From JAKFDI01 sp036676235 (GTDB lineage: Bacteria > Pseudomonadota > Gammaproteobacteria > Burkholderiales > Burkholderiaceae_C), in NCBI GenBank assembly GCA_036676235.1, contig JAKFDI010000103.1, forward strand, positions 62,001 through 126,000: a stretch of 64,000 nt of DNA. Reading direction: 5' to 3'. Below, piece by piece: positions 1 through 11,481 of this stretch. The stretch's first letter is position 1; each line of letters starts with the position of its first letter. A program made the position numbers and the translations under genes. The notes under the pieces are model-generated. The model did no database searches, had not been told where the DNA came from, and saw only the letters and a list, made by a program, of their open reading frames with translations.

Positions 1-3242
<3,242 letters not shown>

Positions 3243-3397
3243 CGCGGCAGCGGCTGCGGCGGCAGCACGCAGGCAGCACGCAGAATCGGGGTCATGCGCC
3301 GGGCGGCTCGCGTCCGGCCGACATGGAATGACCGCGGCATGACCCACATCGGTTCCCTTCGCCTTTTCTTGCAGCCTCACGCCGCGACCCGGTGCCC

Positions 3398-4462
3398 ATG
3401 AAGCACCTGGTCCTGCTGGGCGGCACGCTCGCCCATGCCGAGGTGCTGCACGCCTTCGCGGCCGAGCCGGCGGCGAGTGCGCGCATCACCCTCGTCACGC
3501 CGCATCCGCGGCGCCTTCACCCGTCGATGCTGGCCGGCTTCGTGGCCGGCCGGTACACGCTCGACGACTGCGCGCTCGACCTCGAGGCCCTGGCGCGGCG
3601 GGCCGGCGCCGAGCTGCGCACGTCCACCGCCGTGGCGGTGGATGCCAACACGCGCACCCTCACGCTCGCCAATGGCGACACCGCGCCCTACGACGCCCTC
3701 AGCGTGGACACCGCCGACCACATCGACCGCGATGCGATTCCCGGCGCGCGCGGGCTTGCGCTCTTCGTGCAGCCGACGCAGACCTTCGCCCGGCTCGTCA
3801 CCGACCTCGTCGAGCTGGCGCAGGGCAACAGCCTGAATGTGGTGGTGATGGGCGGCGAGCCGCGTGCCATCGAGCTGTCGATGGCGCTGCAGCTGCGGCT
3901 CGGCCAGCGCGCCCGCGTCTGCCTGGTGACAGGCGGCAGCGCGCCGCTCGCGACGCACGGCGAGAAGGTGCGCGAGCGCGTGGCTGCGGCGCTGCGCCGG
4001 CGCGGCGTGACGGTGATCGAGGACCGCTGCACCGCCGTCGACGCCGCGCACGTGCAGCTGGCCGGCGGCGCGCGCCACGCCTGCGATGCGCCCGTCGTCG
4101 TCATGCGCGGCGGCGAGCCGGCGTGGATCGCGGCCAGTGGATTGGCGCTCGACGCGCAGGGCGGCATCGCCGCCGGCGCGACGATTCAGAGCACGTCGCA
4201 CCCGGAGGTGTTCGCCGCCGGCGAGGCATCGGGCGCTGTGCTGGCGCTGAACCTGCGCCGCTTCGTCGCCGGCGGCGAGCTGCCGCCGCAGCCGACGCCG
4301 CGGGCGCCGCCGCTGCTGCTCGATTGCGGCGATCGACGGGCCATGGTCGTGCACGGCGACCGCTCGGCCGAAGGCCGGTGGGTGGGGTGGTGGAAGGACC
4401 GGCGCGACCGCCGCGCCGTGCAGCGCCTGCAGGCGAGCGCTACATCTGCGGGCGGAAGCTGA
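3398..4462 (+). CDS. FAD/NAD(P)-binding pyridine nucleotide-disulfide oxidoreductase-like protein
   Basis: The N-terminus MKHLVLLGGTLAHAEVLHAF resembles FAD-dependent proteins related to the oxidoreductase half of SelD fusions and to type II NADH dehydrogenases; the usual GxGxxG is altered to GGTLAHAEV. A second Rossmann-like segment lies at NVVVMGGEPRAIELSMAL, and the tail WWKDRRDRR fits that family. No redox CxxC is visible. At 354 residues it is slightly short. The start was taken at ATG 3398; an in-frame GTG lies two codons upstream. The 3' end overlaps convergent tolA by 23 bp. Substrate and electron acceptor are unknown. Confidence 0.6.
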   Translation: MKHLVLLGGTLAHAEVLHAFAAEPAASARITLVTPHPRRLHPSMLAGFVAGRYTLDDCALDLEALARRAGAELRTSTAVAVDANTRTLTLANGDTAPYDALSVDTADHIDRDAIPGARGLALFVQPTQTFARLVTDLVELAQGNSLNVVVMGGEPRAIELSMALQLRLGQRARVCLVTGGSAPLATHGEKVRERVAAALRRRGVTVIEDRCTAVDAAHVQLAGGARHACDAPVVVMRGGEPAWIAASGLALDAQGGIAAGATIQSTSHPEVFAAGEASGAVLALNLRRFVAGGELPPQPTPRAPPLLLDCGDRRAMVVHGDRSAEGRWVGWWKDRRDRRAVQRLQASATSAGGS

Positions 4463-5381
4463 GCACCATCGACGACGGCACGCGGCCGTCGGTGTCCTTG
4501 GGCAGCACCTCGGTGCGGTCGATGGCGCGCTGCACCGCGTCGTCCCAGGCCTTCACGCCGCTGCTCTTGGTGAGCCGCTGGCTGAGGATGCGGCCGTCGG
4601 GCGAGAGCGTGATCCGCACCTCGGCTTCCGGGTTGCCGCTGATGCTGTCGGTGAAGACGATGTTGGGCCGCACACGCGCCACGATGCGCCCGGCATAGCC
4701 CGCCGACGGGCCGGCGCTGTGCTGGGCCGAGCCGGTGGACGAAGGATCGCCGCTGGCACCGGCCATTGCGCGGATCCGGTCGAGATTCGCTTCGCGCTGC
4801 TTGGCCAAGCGCGCCGCTTGCTCGGCTTCTTCCTTCTTGCGGCGCGCCTCGGCTTCCTGCTTCTTCTTCTCGGCCAGCTTGCGCGCCTCTTCGGCCTTGG
4901 CCTTCTCGACGCGCTCACGCTCGGCTTCTTCCTTGGCGAGGCGCTCCTTCTCGGCCTTCTCTTCGGCCTGCTTCTTCGCGAGTTCCTTCTTCTTGCGCTC
5001 GGCCTCTTCGCGCTGCTGCTCGCGCCGCTCGGCCTCGCGCTTGGCCTTCTCGATGGCGATCTGGGCGTCCACCGAGGGGCGCGGTGGCGCCGTCACCTTG
5101 GGCGGCGGGGGCGGTGGCGGTTCGGGTTCCGGCTTGGGTTCGGGTTTGGGCTTGGGTTCCGGCTTCGGCTCGGGCTCTGCCGCCTTGGGCGCTGCGACCT
5201 GGGGCACCGCGGCCCACAGTTCGGCCTCGACAGCGGCGGGTTCGCTGCTGCGCCAGTTCACGCCGATGGCGAGCGCAATGACCAGCAGCACATGGATCGC
5301 CAGCGCGATCACCAGGCCCGGCCCCATGCCGCGCGGCGGTCGCGGCATCAGGGCGTCGCGCGAAGCTTCCGGCTTGCTCAT
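4440..5381 (-). CDS. tolA: Cell envelope integrity protein TolA
   Basis: Periplasm-spanning energy transducer of the Tol system, coupling the TolQR proton channel to the outer membrane during division. Visible order: cytoplasmic N-terminus, one transmembrane segment (about residues 20-42), a PEPKPEPKP/proline stretch (about 65-95), a long Lys/Glu/Ala coiled coil (about 105-205), and a C-terminal TolA/TonB-like domain ending PSSMVLSFRPQM. It is the last gene of ybgC-tolQ-tolR-tolA on the minus strand. tolB and pal, which commonly follow, are not here: the next gene is convergent and overlaps the tolA end. Confidence 0.93.
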   Translation of the reverse strand: MSKPEASRDALMPRPPRGMGPGLVIALAIHVLLVIALAIGVNWRSSEPAAVEAELWAAVPQVAAPKAAEPEPKPEPKPKPEPKPEPEPPPPPPPKVTAPPRPSVDAQIAIEKAKREAERREQQREEAERKKKELAKKQAEEKAEKERLAKEEAERERVEKAKAEEARKLAEKKKQEAEARRKKEEAEQAARLAKQREANLDRIRAMAGASGDPSSTGSAQHSAGPSAGYAGRIVARVRPNIVFTDSISGNPEAEVRITLSPDGRILSQRLTKSSGVKAWDDAVQRAIDRTEVLPKDTDGRVPSSMVLSFRPQM

Positions 5382-5474
5382 GTCAGCTGCTCACCGCGTC
5401 TCGCCTGACCCGCGGCGCAGAAACCAGAAATCCAGCAAACGCCGCGGATCCGGCTCTGCCGGTCCGCTGGTGTT

Positions 5475-5513
5475 GCCCCCTTTGAGGGGGCGCGCGAAGC
5501 GCGTAGGGGGTGG
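5475..5513 (-). repeat. Intercistronic palindromic repeat between tolR and tolA
   Basis: This contains CCCCCT-TTG-AGGGGG followed by CGCG-CGAA-GCGCG and a further AGGGGG. The nested hairpins sit six bases past the tolR stop. The pattern resembles a repeat I recognise from Comamonadaceae-type genomes. It could act as an mRNA-stabilising or attenuating element between the two cistrons; that role is inferred. Confidence 0.6.
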
Positions 5514-5518
5514 TTCAT

Positions 5519-5941
5519 TCAACCACCGCTCTTGACCATGAGTCCGACTCGCTGCACGCCGGCGCGCTGCAAGGTGTCCATCACCTTCACCACGGCCTCG
5601 TACTTCACGGCCTTGTCGGCGGAAATGATGACTGGCGTGTCGGCCTGCCCGCCCTGTGCTTCGCGCACAGTGGCCGCAATATTGCGCAGCGGGATGGTGG
5701 CGCCGTCCTTGCCGTCCACGCGCATCTTCACTGACTCGTCGGTGCCGACCACGAGCTCGATCACCTTCTCGGGACGCTGGCTGCTCTTGCCGACTGTCGG
5801 CAGATCGACGACGCCCGTGGTGATGAGCGGCGCGCTGATCATGAAGATGATGAGCAGCACCAGCATCACGTCGATGAACGGCACCATGTTGATCTCGTTG
5901 ATGGTGCGGCGGCGCGAGCCGCGGCCTTGTACGGCGGGCAT
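5519..5941 (-). CDS. tolR: Tol-Pal proton channel subunit TolR
   Basis: An ExbD/TolR-family inner-membrane protein that forms the proton channel with TolQ. The 140 residues hold one transmembrane helix near the N-terminus with the conserved aspartate in VPFIDVMLVLLIIFM (D24), then a periplasmic domain. Only 10 bp separate it from tolQ upstream. A repeat-bearing gap of about 137 bp separates it from tolA. The length is normal for the family. Confidence 0.95.
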   Translation of the reverse strand: MPAVQGRGSRRRTINEINMVPFIDVMLVLLIIFMISAPLITTGVVDLPTVGKSSQRPEKVIELVVGTDESVKMRVDGKDGATIPLRNIAATVREAQGGQADTPVIISADKAVKYEAVVKVMDTLQRAGVQRVGLMVKSGG

Positions 5942-5951
5942 GGCGCGTTCC

Positions 5952-6647
5952 TCAGTGACCCGGCGCAGGTGCGGGATGGCCGGCGTTGCGCTGCAGGATG
6001 TTGGAGAACTCCTCGACGAAGTTTTCCTTCTGCATCGCGATGCGGTCGATGTCGCGGGCGAAGCGGTTGTAGGCGATCACGGCGGGAATCGCGGCGAACA
6101 GGCCGATGGCGGTGGCCACCAGCGCCTCGGCAATGCCCGGCGCCACGGTGGCGAGCGTCACCTGCTGCAGGTTCGACAGGCCGATGAAGGCATGCATGAT
6201 TCCCCACACGGTGCCGAACAGGCCCACGTAGGGCGAGACCGAACCGACGGTGGCAAGAAACGACAGGTGCGACTCGATCGCGTCCATCTCGCGCTGCAGG
6301 CTGGCGCGCATGGCGCGGCGGGCGCCGTCGACCAGCGCGCCGGCGTCGACCACGCGGCGTTCGCGCAGCTTGAGGAACTCGCGCATGCCGGAGGCGAAGA
6401 TGCGCTCCATCGGAGCGGCGCGGTCGGCGTTGCGGGCGGCGTCTGCGTAGAGATCAGAGAGGTTCTTGCCGGTCCAGAACTCGCGCTCGAACTCCTCGTT
6501 CTGCGCACGCACGCGGCGCAGGCCGAAGAGCTTGCCGAAGATCACCGTCCAGCTCGCAAGCGACGTGAGCATCAGCCCGGCCATGACCAGCTGCACGACG
6601 AAGCTCGCCTGCAGCACCATGGAAAAAATGGAAAGGTCCTGGTTCAT
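5952..6647 (-). CDS. tolQ: Tol-Pal proton channel subunit TolQ
   Basis: A MotA/TolQ/ExbB-family inner-membrane protein. The start was chosen at MNQDLSIFSMVLQ because this ATG overlaps the ybgC stop (ATGA) and the segment upstream codes for low-quality Arg-rich sequence. Three membrane helices are visible: about residues 14-36, then the pair around VSPYVGLFGTVWGIMHAF and EALVATAIGLFAAIPAVIAY. It is about 231 residues, the usual size. It forms the proton-driven motor with TolR and energises TolA. Confidence 0.95.
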   Translation of the reverse strand: MNQDLSIFSMVLQASFVVQLVMAGLMLTSLASWTVIFGKLFGLRRVRAQNEEFEREFWTGKNLSDLYADAARNADRAAPMERIFASGMREFLKLRERRVVDAGALVDGARRAMRASLQREMDAIESHLSFLATVGSVSPYVGLFGTVWGIMHAFIGLSNLQQVTLATVAPGIAEALVATAIGLFAAIPAVIAYNRFARDIDRIAMQKENFVEEFSNILQRNAGHPAPAPGH

Positions 6648-7045
6648 GCGATGGCCTGAAGAATGTCGGTCGGAAGCCGGCGCGGGCGGAAGGTTCCCGC
6701 GTCGACGCAGCCGGCGCGGATCGTGCCCTCGGCGAGCAACTCGTCGCCCCGCCACGCCTGCTGGGCAAATCGCATCGAGGCCGGGCCGATGTGCAGCGCC
6801 TCGACCGTGATCTGGAGCTGGTCGTCGAGCCGGGCGGGGCGCAAATAGCGCACGGCGGTGTCGCTCACCACGAAGATCGCGCCGGTGGCGTCACGCAGCA
6901 CCTGCTGGTCCACGCCCCGCGAGCGCAGCCATTCGGTGCGCGCACGCTCGAAGAACTTCAGGTAGTTGGCGTAGAACACCACGCCACCGGCGTCGGTGTC
7001 TTCCCAGTAGATGCGGATGGAAATGCGAAAGGGCGTGGGCGTCAT
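6644..7045 (-). CDS. ybgC: Acyl-CoA thioesterase YbgC, hotdog fold
   Basis: Tol-Pal-associated acyl-CoA thioesterase and first gene of the tol operon in most proteobacteria. The start is at MTPTPFRISIRIYWEDTDAG. The hotdog active-site region WEDTDAGGVVFYANYLKFFE includes the catalytic Asp of the YbgC family. The 133-residue length is typical. Its stop overlaps the tolQ start, so the two are probably translationally coupled. Confidence 0.92.
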   Translation of the reverse strand: MTPTPFRISIRIYWEDTDAGGVVFYANYLKFFERARTEWLRSRGVDQQVLRDATGAIFVVSDTAVRYLRPARLDDQLQITVEALHIGPASMRFAQQAWRGDELLAEGTIRAGCVDAGTFRPRRLPTDILQAIA

Positions 7046-7125
7046 CGGCAGCGCGAGCGCGCTGCAGTGCGAGCGCGTGGGCCGATTATCCCGGACGCTG
7101 CCGGCGCGGCTGCCGCGAACCTTGT

Positions 7126-7518
7126 TCAGCGCGTGACGCGCTGATACACCGGGCCCCACAGCGGATGCCCGGCTTCCGACTTGCTCAGCCCGAATCCCGG
7201 ATCGGCCAGGCGCGCCGAGCGGAACTCGACCGCGCATTTGTCCATGCGCTCGCTCGTGCAGTAGATGAAGGCGAGGTGCTTGTGCGCCGCTGCCTTGTCG
7301 CGCGGCGACACCAGACCGGCCAGCAAGGCGGTGTTGAGCTGCTTCTCCGCCTCGGCGTACTGCGCATCGTCGTAGGCGCGCAGACCGGCGAGCAAGGCCT
7401 TCTCGGCCGGTTGGTCGGTCACGTCGAGCAGACCGCGCGCGGGGCTGATTTCGGGGGAGGGGGCGCAGGCGGAGAGAAGGGCGGCTGCAGCGAACGCTGC
7501 GACGAAGAGCAGTCTCAT
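7126..7518 (-). CDS. Small lipoprotein, probable TssQ-type T6SS-associated lipoprotein
   Basis: The N-terminus MRLLFVAAFAAAALLSAC is a lipoprotein signal with lipobox LSAC. The mature part (about 112 residues) has a TPR-like helical pattern (ALLAGLRAYDDAQYAEAEKQL, then DKAAAHKHLAFIYC) and ends HPLWGPVYQRV. This combination matches my memory of the family named TssQ, T6SS-associated lipoproteins of Burkholderiales; a homology search would settle it. The start overlaps the stop of the upstream kinase gene (ATGA), so the two are coupled. The T6SS locus itself lies about 16 kb away. Confidence 0.6.
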   Translation of the reverse strand: MRLLFVAAFAAAALLSACAPSPEISPARGLLDVTDQPAEKALLAGLRAYDDAQYAEAEKQLNTALLAGLVSPRDKAAAHKHLAFIYCTSERMDKCAVEFRSARLADPGFGLSKSEAGHPLWGPVYQRVTR

Positions 7519-9182
7519 GATCCGAATTTGTGCCTCAAGGTGACCGGCTGACCGGGTGTCACGGTGACCGACGCACTGTAAGGGGGAAAGTCGGTGTTCC
7601 GGACGGTGACCTGGTGCCGGCCCTCGGGCAGGTTCAGCTCGGTGAGCGGCGGCGCCGTGCCGGCGCGCGCGCCGTCGACCTCCACCTCGCCCCAGGGGCT
7701 GATGGCGAGGCGCACCATGCCGGTTGCGACCGGTGTGGTGGCAGCGGCCCGCTCGCGTGCCTCGCGGGCGCGGCGCTGGCGGGTGGTCTCGCGCGGCGGT
7801 GTTGCGCGCTTGGCGGCGACGGGGCGATCTGCCTTTGCCGCGACGGCCGTGCCGGAGGGAGCCGGTGCTGCGCTCTCTGCCGCGGGGGTGCCGGCCGCTG
7901 TGGCGGCGTTCGACGCGGCGTTGTCGCTGTCAACGGCAACGGTAGCCATGAGCACTGCGTCGGAGGCGACCGGCGCCGGTGTGGCGGCGGCCGCATCGGG
8001 CGCGACCGTGGCTGCCGCGATGGCGGGCGCAGCGACCGGCTGGCCCGGCGCGGCCGATGCCGACGCGGCCGGTTGCGCATCGCCCGAACCCATCGCAACC
8101 CAGGCCGCGAGGCCGAGCGTCACTACGCCGGCCGCGACACCCGCCCAGATCAGTGGCCGGCGCTGCGGCGCGGCGGCTTCGGTGCTTTCGCCGGCGCTGC
8201 CGTGTTCGTCGAGCCAGGTGCGCAATTCGCGCGACAGCGAGCGCGCCGAGCGGAACCGCTGCTCGGGGTCCTTCTGCATCGCCCGCTCGGCGATGTCGGA
8301 CAGCCCCTTGGGCAGCTCGCGGTTGACGGTGTGCGCCGGCGGCGGCTGCTCGTCGAGCACCGCGGCCGTGATCTCTGCGAGCGTGTTGCCGCGAAACGGC
8401 TTCTGCTCGGTCAGCAGTTCGTAGAGCACCACGCCGAGCGAGAACACGTCCGAGCGGCGATCGACCGGGTCCTGGCGCACCTGCTCGGGCGACATGTAGT
8501 AGGGCGAGCCGCCGGCCACGTCCTGCATGGGCGAATCGTGCTGGTGGGCGACGCGGGCGATGCCGAAATCGAGCACGCGCGGCTGCGTGCGCCCGACCAT
8601 GAAGATGTTGGCGGGCTTGATGTCGCGGTGCACCACGCCCTTGCTGTGTGCGTAGGCCAGCGCGTCCGCCACGCGGCGCACGATGAGCGCGGCCTGCGTG
8701 GGCGTGGGGCGCCAGCCGTCCTGCCGGAGCTGGCGCAGGTCGCGGCCCTTGAGCAGCTCCATCGCGATGTAGGCGTTGTTGTCGCTCACGCCCGCGTCGA
8801 ACACCGTCACGATGTGCGGATGGCTCAGGCCCGCGGCGGCGCGGGCTTCGTTCAGGAACATGGCGTTGAACTCGGCGCGCTGGTCGGCGGCGAGTTCGAC
8901 GTTCAAGGTCTTGATGGCGATCAGGCGCGAGAGCAGCGGGTCGTGGGCCGCATAGACGGTGCCGAGCCCGCCCTCGCCGATCTGGTACTTGAGCGCATAG
9001 CGGCCGATGTGGCCGATGGTCGTGAGCGGCTCGCCCGTCTTGCCCAGGCCCGCGGCGAGCGCCGGTTGCAGCGCGCCGGGCAGCACATCCGAATCGCCCC
9101 ACAACGCCGGCGGCACGCTCGGCGGCGGCGCGGGTTCACTGTCGGGAGGCACGCTGGATGGCGGGTTGCTCTGGGTCATCAC
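7515..9182 (-). CDS. Membrane Ser/Thr protein kinase with PEGA-like C-terminal domain
   Basis: A Hanks-type kinase domain spans about residues 60-325. It has glycine loop IGEGGLGTVYA, lysine in AIKTL, catalytic HRDIKPANIF, DFGIA and the APE-like MSPEQ. It is followed by one transmembrane segment (about 345-367), an Ala/Pro-rich linker, and a C-terminal PEGA-type beta domain (EVEVDGARAGTAPPLTELNL...GRHQVTV). The catalytic residues look intact. It overlaps the downstream TssQ-like lipoprotein gene. PpkA-type kinases regulate some T6SSs by phosphorylation, so a T6SS link is plausible but inferred. Confidence 0.85.
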   Translation of the reverse strand: MMTQSNPPSSVPPDSEPAPPPSVPPALWGDSDVLPGALQPALAAGLGKTGEPLTTIGHIGRYALKYQIGEGGLGTVYAAHDPLLSRLIAIKTLNVELAADQRAEFNAMFLNEARAAAGLSHPHIVTVFDAGVSDNNAYIAMELLKGRDLRQLRQDGWRPTPTQAALIVRRVADALAYAHSKGVVHRDIKPANIFMVGRTQPRVLDFGIARVAHQHDSPMQDVAGGSPYYMSPEQVRQDPVDRRSDVFSLGVVLYELLTEQKPFRGNTLAEITAAVLDEQPPPAHTVNRELPKGLSDIAERAMQKDPEQRFRSARSLSRELRTWLDEHGSAGESTEAAAPQRRPLIWAGVAAGVVTLGLAAWVAMGSGDAQPAASASAAPGQPVAAPAIAAATVAPDAAAATPAPVASDAVLMATVAVDSDNAASNAATAAGTPAAESAAPAPSGTAVAAKADRPVAAKRATPPRETTRQRRAREARERAAATTPVATGMVRLAISPWGEVEVDGARAGTAPPLTELNLPEGRHQVTVRNTDFPPYSASVTVTPGQPVTLRHKFGS

Positions 9183-9287
9183 GACGGCAGCTTAGACGAG
9201 CGTTCAGGGCGGGCTGTTTGGAAAAGCGCCGCTTCTGTGCCCTAGTAACAGGTTCTCACCATTCACCCACGGGCACGGGCGCGTGCT

Positions 9288-10466
9288 TCAGCGGCGATGC
9301 GACAAGGCAGTGTGCAGGCGCTCGACGGCCTGCTGCAGGCTCGCCATCGAACTGGCGTACGAAAAGCGCGCAAACCGTTCGGTGCCGTGGCGGCCGAAGT
9401 CGCGGCCCGGCGTGATGGCGACGTGCGCGCGGTGCATCGCGTCGAAGCTGAAATCCCAGCTGCTGTCCGCAAAGGCCGAGCAGTCGGCCCAGGCGTAGAA
9501 GGCGCCGTCGGGCATCACCGGCACGCGCAGGCCGAGCGATTCGAGCGCCGGCACGAGGAAGTCGCGCCGCGCCTTGAACTCGCTGCGGCGCTCTTCGTAG
9601 GTGGCGATCGACTCGGCGTCGAAACAGGCGAGGGCCGCATGCTGCGCCACGGTCGAGGCGCAGATGTAGAGGTTCTGCGCGAGCTTCTCGATCGGCGCCA
9701 CGAGTGCTTCGGGCACCACCAGCCAGCCGAGCCGCCAGCCGGTCATGTTGAAGTACTTGGAGAAGCTGTTGATCGAGATGACGTCGTCGCCGTGCATCAG
9801 CGCGCTGTGGCCGAAGCGCTCGTCGAAGCTGAGGCCGAGGTAGATCTCGTCGACCATCGTGAAGCCGCCGCGCCCACGGACGGCCTGCACGATGCGGCCC
9901 ATCTCGCCCGGCTCGATCGAGGTGCCGGTCGGGTTCGAGGGCGAGGCGAGCAGCACGCCGCGCGTGCGCTCGCCCCAGGCCGCCTCGACGCCGGCGGCGC
10001 TCAGCTGGAAGCGCTCGGCCGCGGTGGTGGGCACCAGCACGGCGCGGCCTTCGGCAGCGGCCACGAAATGCCGATTGCACGGGTAGCTGGGGTCGGGCAG
10101 CAGCACCTCGTCGTCGCGGTCGACGAGCGCGGCGCAGGCGAGCTGCAGCGCGGCTGAGGCGCCGGCGGTGACGACGATGCGCTGCGGCGCGATGTCGAGG
10201 CCGAAGCGCGTGCGGTACCAGTCGCTGATGCGCTCGCGCAGCGGCGCGAGGCCGGTGGCGGCGGTGTACTGCGTGCGCCCGGCGCGCAGTGCGCGTTCGG
10301 CCGCTTCCTGCACCAGCGGCGGCGCGGTGAAGTCCGGCTCGCCGATGTTCAGGAAGATCATCGGCGACTCGGCGCACGCCGGGCTGTGCGCCAGCTCCAC
10401 CGCCGCCTTGGCGCACTCCATCACGTAGAACGGGTCGATGTGGTCGAGGCGGCGCGCGAGCTTCAT
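9288..10466 (-). CDS. PLP-dependent aminotransferase, class I/II
   Basis: A fold-type I aminotransferase of 392 residues. The start MKLARRLDHIDPFYVMECAK was chosen because upstream in-frame sequence is non-protein-like. Seen are the substrate-entry segment LNIGEPDFTAPPLV, the Asn/Pro loop SPSNPTGT, and the PLP lysine region NSFSKYFNMTGWRLGW. It resembles alanine- or aspartate-type enzymes; the amino donor cannot be assigned. It follows nusB by 55 bp and may be the distal gene of the rib-nusB operon. Confidence 0.85.
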   Translation of the reverse strand: MKLARRLDHIDPFYVMECAKAAVELAHSPACAESPMIFLNIGEPDFTAPPLVQEAAERALRAGRTQYTAATGLAPLRERISDWYRTRFGLDIAPQRIVVTAGASAALQLACAALVDRDDEVLLPDPSYPCNRHFVAAAEGRAVLVPTTAAERFQLSAAGVEAAWGERTRGVLLASPSNPTGTSIEPGEMGRIVQAVRGRGGFTMVDEIYLGLSFDERFGHSALMHGDDVISINSFSKYFNMTGWRLGWLVVPEALVAPIEKLAQNLYICASTVAQHAALACFDAESIATYEERRSEFKARRDFLVPALESLGLRVPVMPDGAFYAWADCSAFADSSWDFSFDAMHRAHVAITPGRDFGRHGTERFARFSYASSMASLQQAVERLHTALSHRR

Positions 10467-10521
10467 GCGGTTCTCGTGAGGATCAGTCAGTGGCGGCCGA
10501 TTGGCCGGCCACGCCCGGGGT

Positions 10522-11007
10522 TCAGCGGCGAGCCGCGCGCGCGGCCTGCACCTCGACCGGTCGCAGTTCGGCTGCCGCCTTGTCGAGCACGCCGTTGACG
10601 TACTTGTGGCCGTCAGTGCCGCCGAAGCTCTTGGCAAGCTCCACGGCTTCGTTGATCGCCACCCTGTACGGAATGTCGATGCAGTGCTTGAGCTCGTAGG
10701 CGCCGATCATCAGCACGCCGTGCTCGACCGGCGAGAGTTCGGTGGTCTTGCGGTCGACGTGGCGCGCCAGCACCGCATCGAGGTCGACGGCCTCGGCGAT
10801 GCAGCCGTGGATCAGTGCGTCGAAGTGCGCCGAATCGCATTCGCCGAAGTCTTCCTGCTCGCGCATGTGCGCGTCGATCACGCGGACATCGGCACCCGAG
10901 ACCAGCCATTCGTACAGGCCTTGCAACGCGACCTCGCGCGAGCGGCGACGGTTGGCGTTCGCGGGGCGACGGGCGCCGCCGTGCTTCTTCGGGGGGGTAC
11001 TGCTCAC
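10522..11007 (-). CDS. nusB: Transcription antitermination factor NusB
   Basis: An RNA-binding all-helical factor that joins NusE on boxA to prevent termination in rRNA operons. The family core RRRSREVALQGLYEW and the C-terminal AINEAVELAKSFGGTDGHKYVNGVLDKAA are visible. Its ATG overlaps the ribH stop by one base (ATGA), the classic ribH-nusB pairing. At 161 residues it has slightly extended basic N- and C-termini. Confidence 0.95.
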   Translation of the reverse strand: MSSTPPKKHGGARRPANANRRRSREVALQGLYEWLVSGADVRVIDAHMREQEDFGECDSAHFDALIHGCIAEAVDLDAVLARHVDRKTTELSPVEHGVLMIGAYELKHCIDIPYRVAINEAVELAKSFGGTDGHKYVNGVLDKAAAELRPVEVQAARAARR

Positions 11008-11468
11008 GAGAGATGGTCCAGGAGATTCGCCATCTCGACCGCGACGCGGGCGGCGTCGCGCCCCTTCTCTTCGGCGCGGGCCCAGGCCTGCGCTTCGTTC
11101 TCGACGGTCAGGATGGCGTTGGCAATGGGAAGCTCGTGGTCCAGCGAGACGCGGGTGACGCCCGCGCCGCTTTCGTTGGCCACCAGCTCGAAGTGATAGG
11201 TCTCGCCGCGAATGATGCAGCCGAGCGCGATGAGCGCGTCGTAGTCGTCGCTCGCGGCCATCGCCGCCAGCACGATCGGCACCTCCAGCGCGCCGGGCAC
11301 CCTGACGTGCTCGATGTGCTTGGCAAGCACGCCCAGCGTCTCGAGTTCGGCCAGGCAGCTTTCGGCGAGCTTGTCCGTCAACTCGGCGTTGAAGCGCGCC
11401 TGCACAATGCCGATGCGCAGGTCGCGCCCCTCGAGTCGGCCTTCACGGCCCTTGTCTGCGCCTTGCAT
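11004..11468 (-). CDS. ribH: 6,7-dimethyl-8-ribityllumazine synthase
   Basis: Penultimate step of riboflavin synthesis: condenses the pyrimidine intermediate with 3,4-dihydroxy-2-butanone 4-phosphate. The start at MQGADKGREG leaves 154 residues, normal for RibH. The family motifs VRVPGALEVPIVLA, ALGCIIRGETYHFE and SLDHELPIANAILT are intact. It lies 13 bp after ribBA and overlaps nusB. Confidence 0.96.
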   Translation of the reverse strand: MQGADKGREGRLEGRDLRIGIVQARFNAELTDKLAESCLAELETLGVLAKHIEHVRVPGALEVPIVLAAMAASDDYDALIALGCIIRGETYHFELVANESGAGVTRVSLDHELPIANAILTVENEAQAWARAEEKGRDAARVAVEMANLLDHLS

Positions 11469-11481
11469 GCGTGCCTTGTGT

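Noticed and set aside
5100..5200. Tandem DNA repeat in tolA
   Set aside because: It is the coding sequence for the PEPKPEPKP stretch, normal for TolA/TonB proteins.
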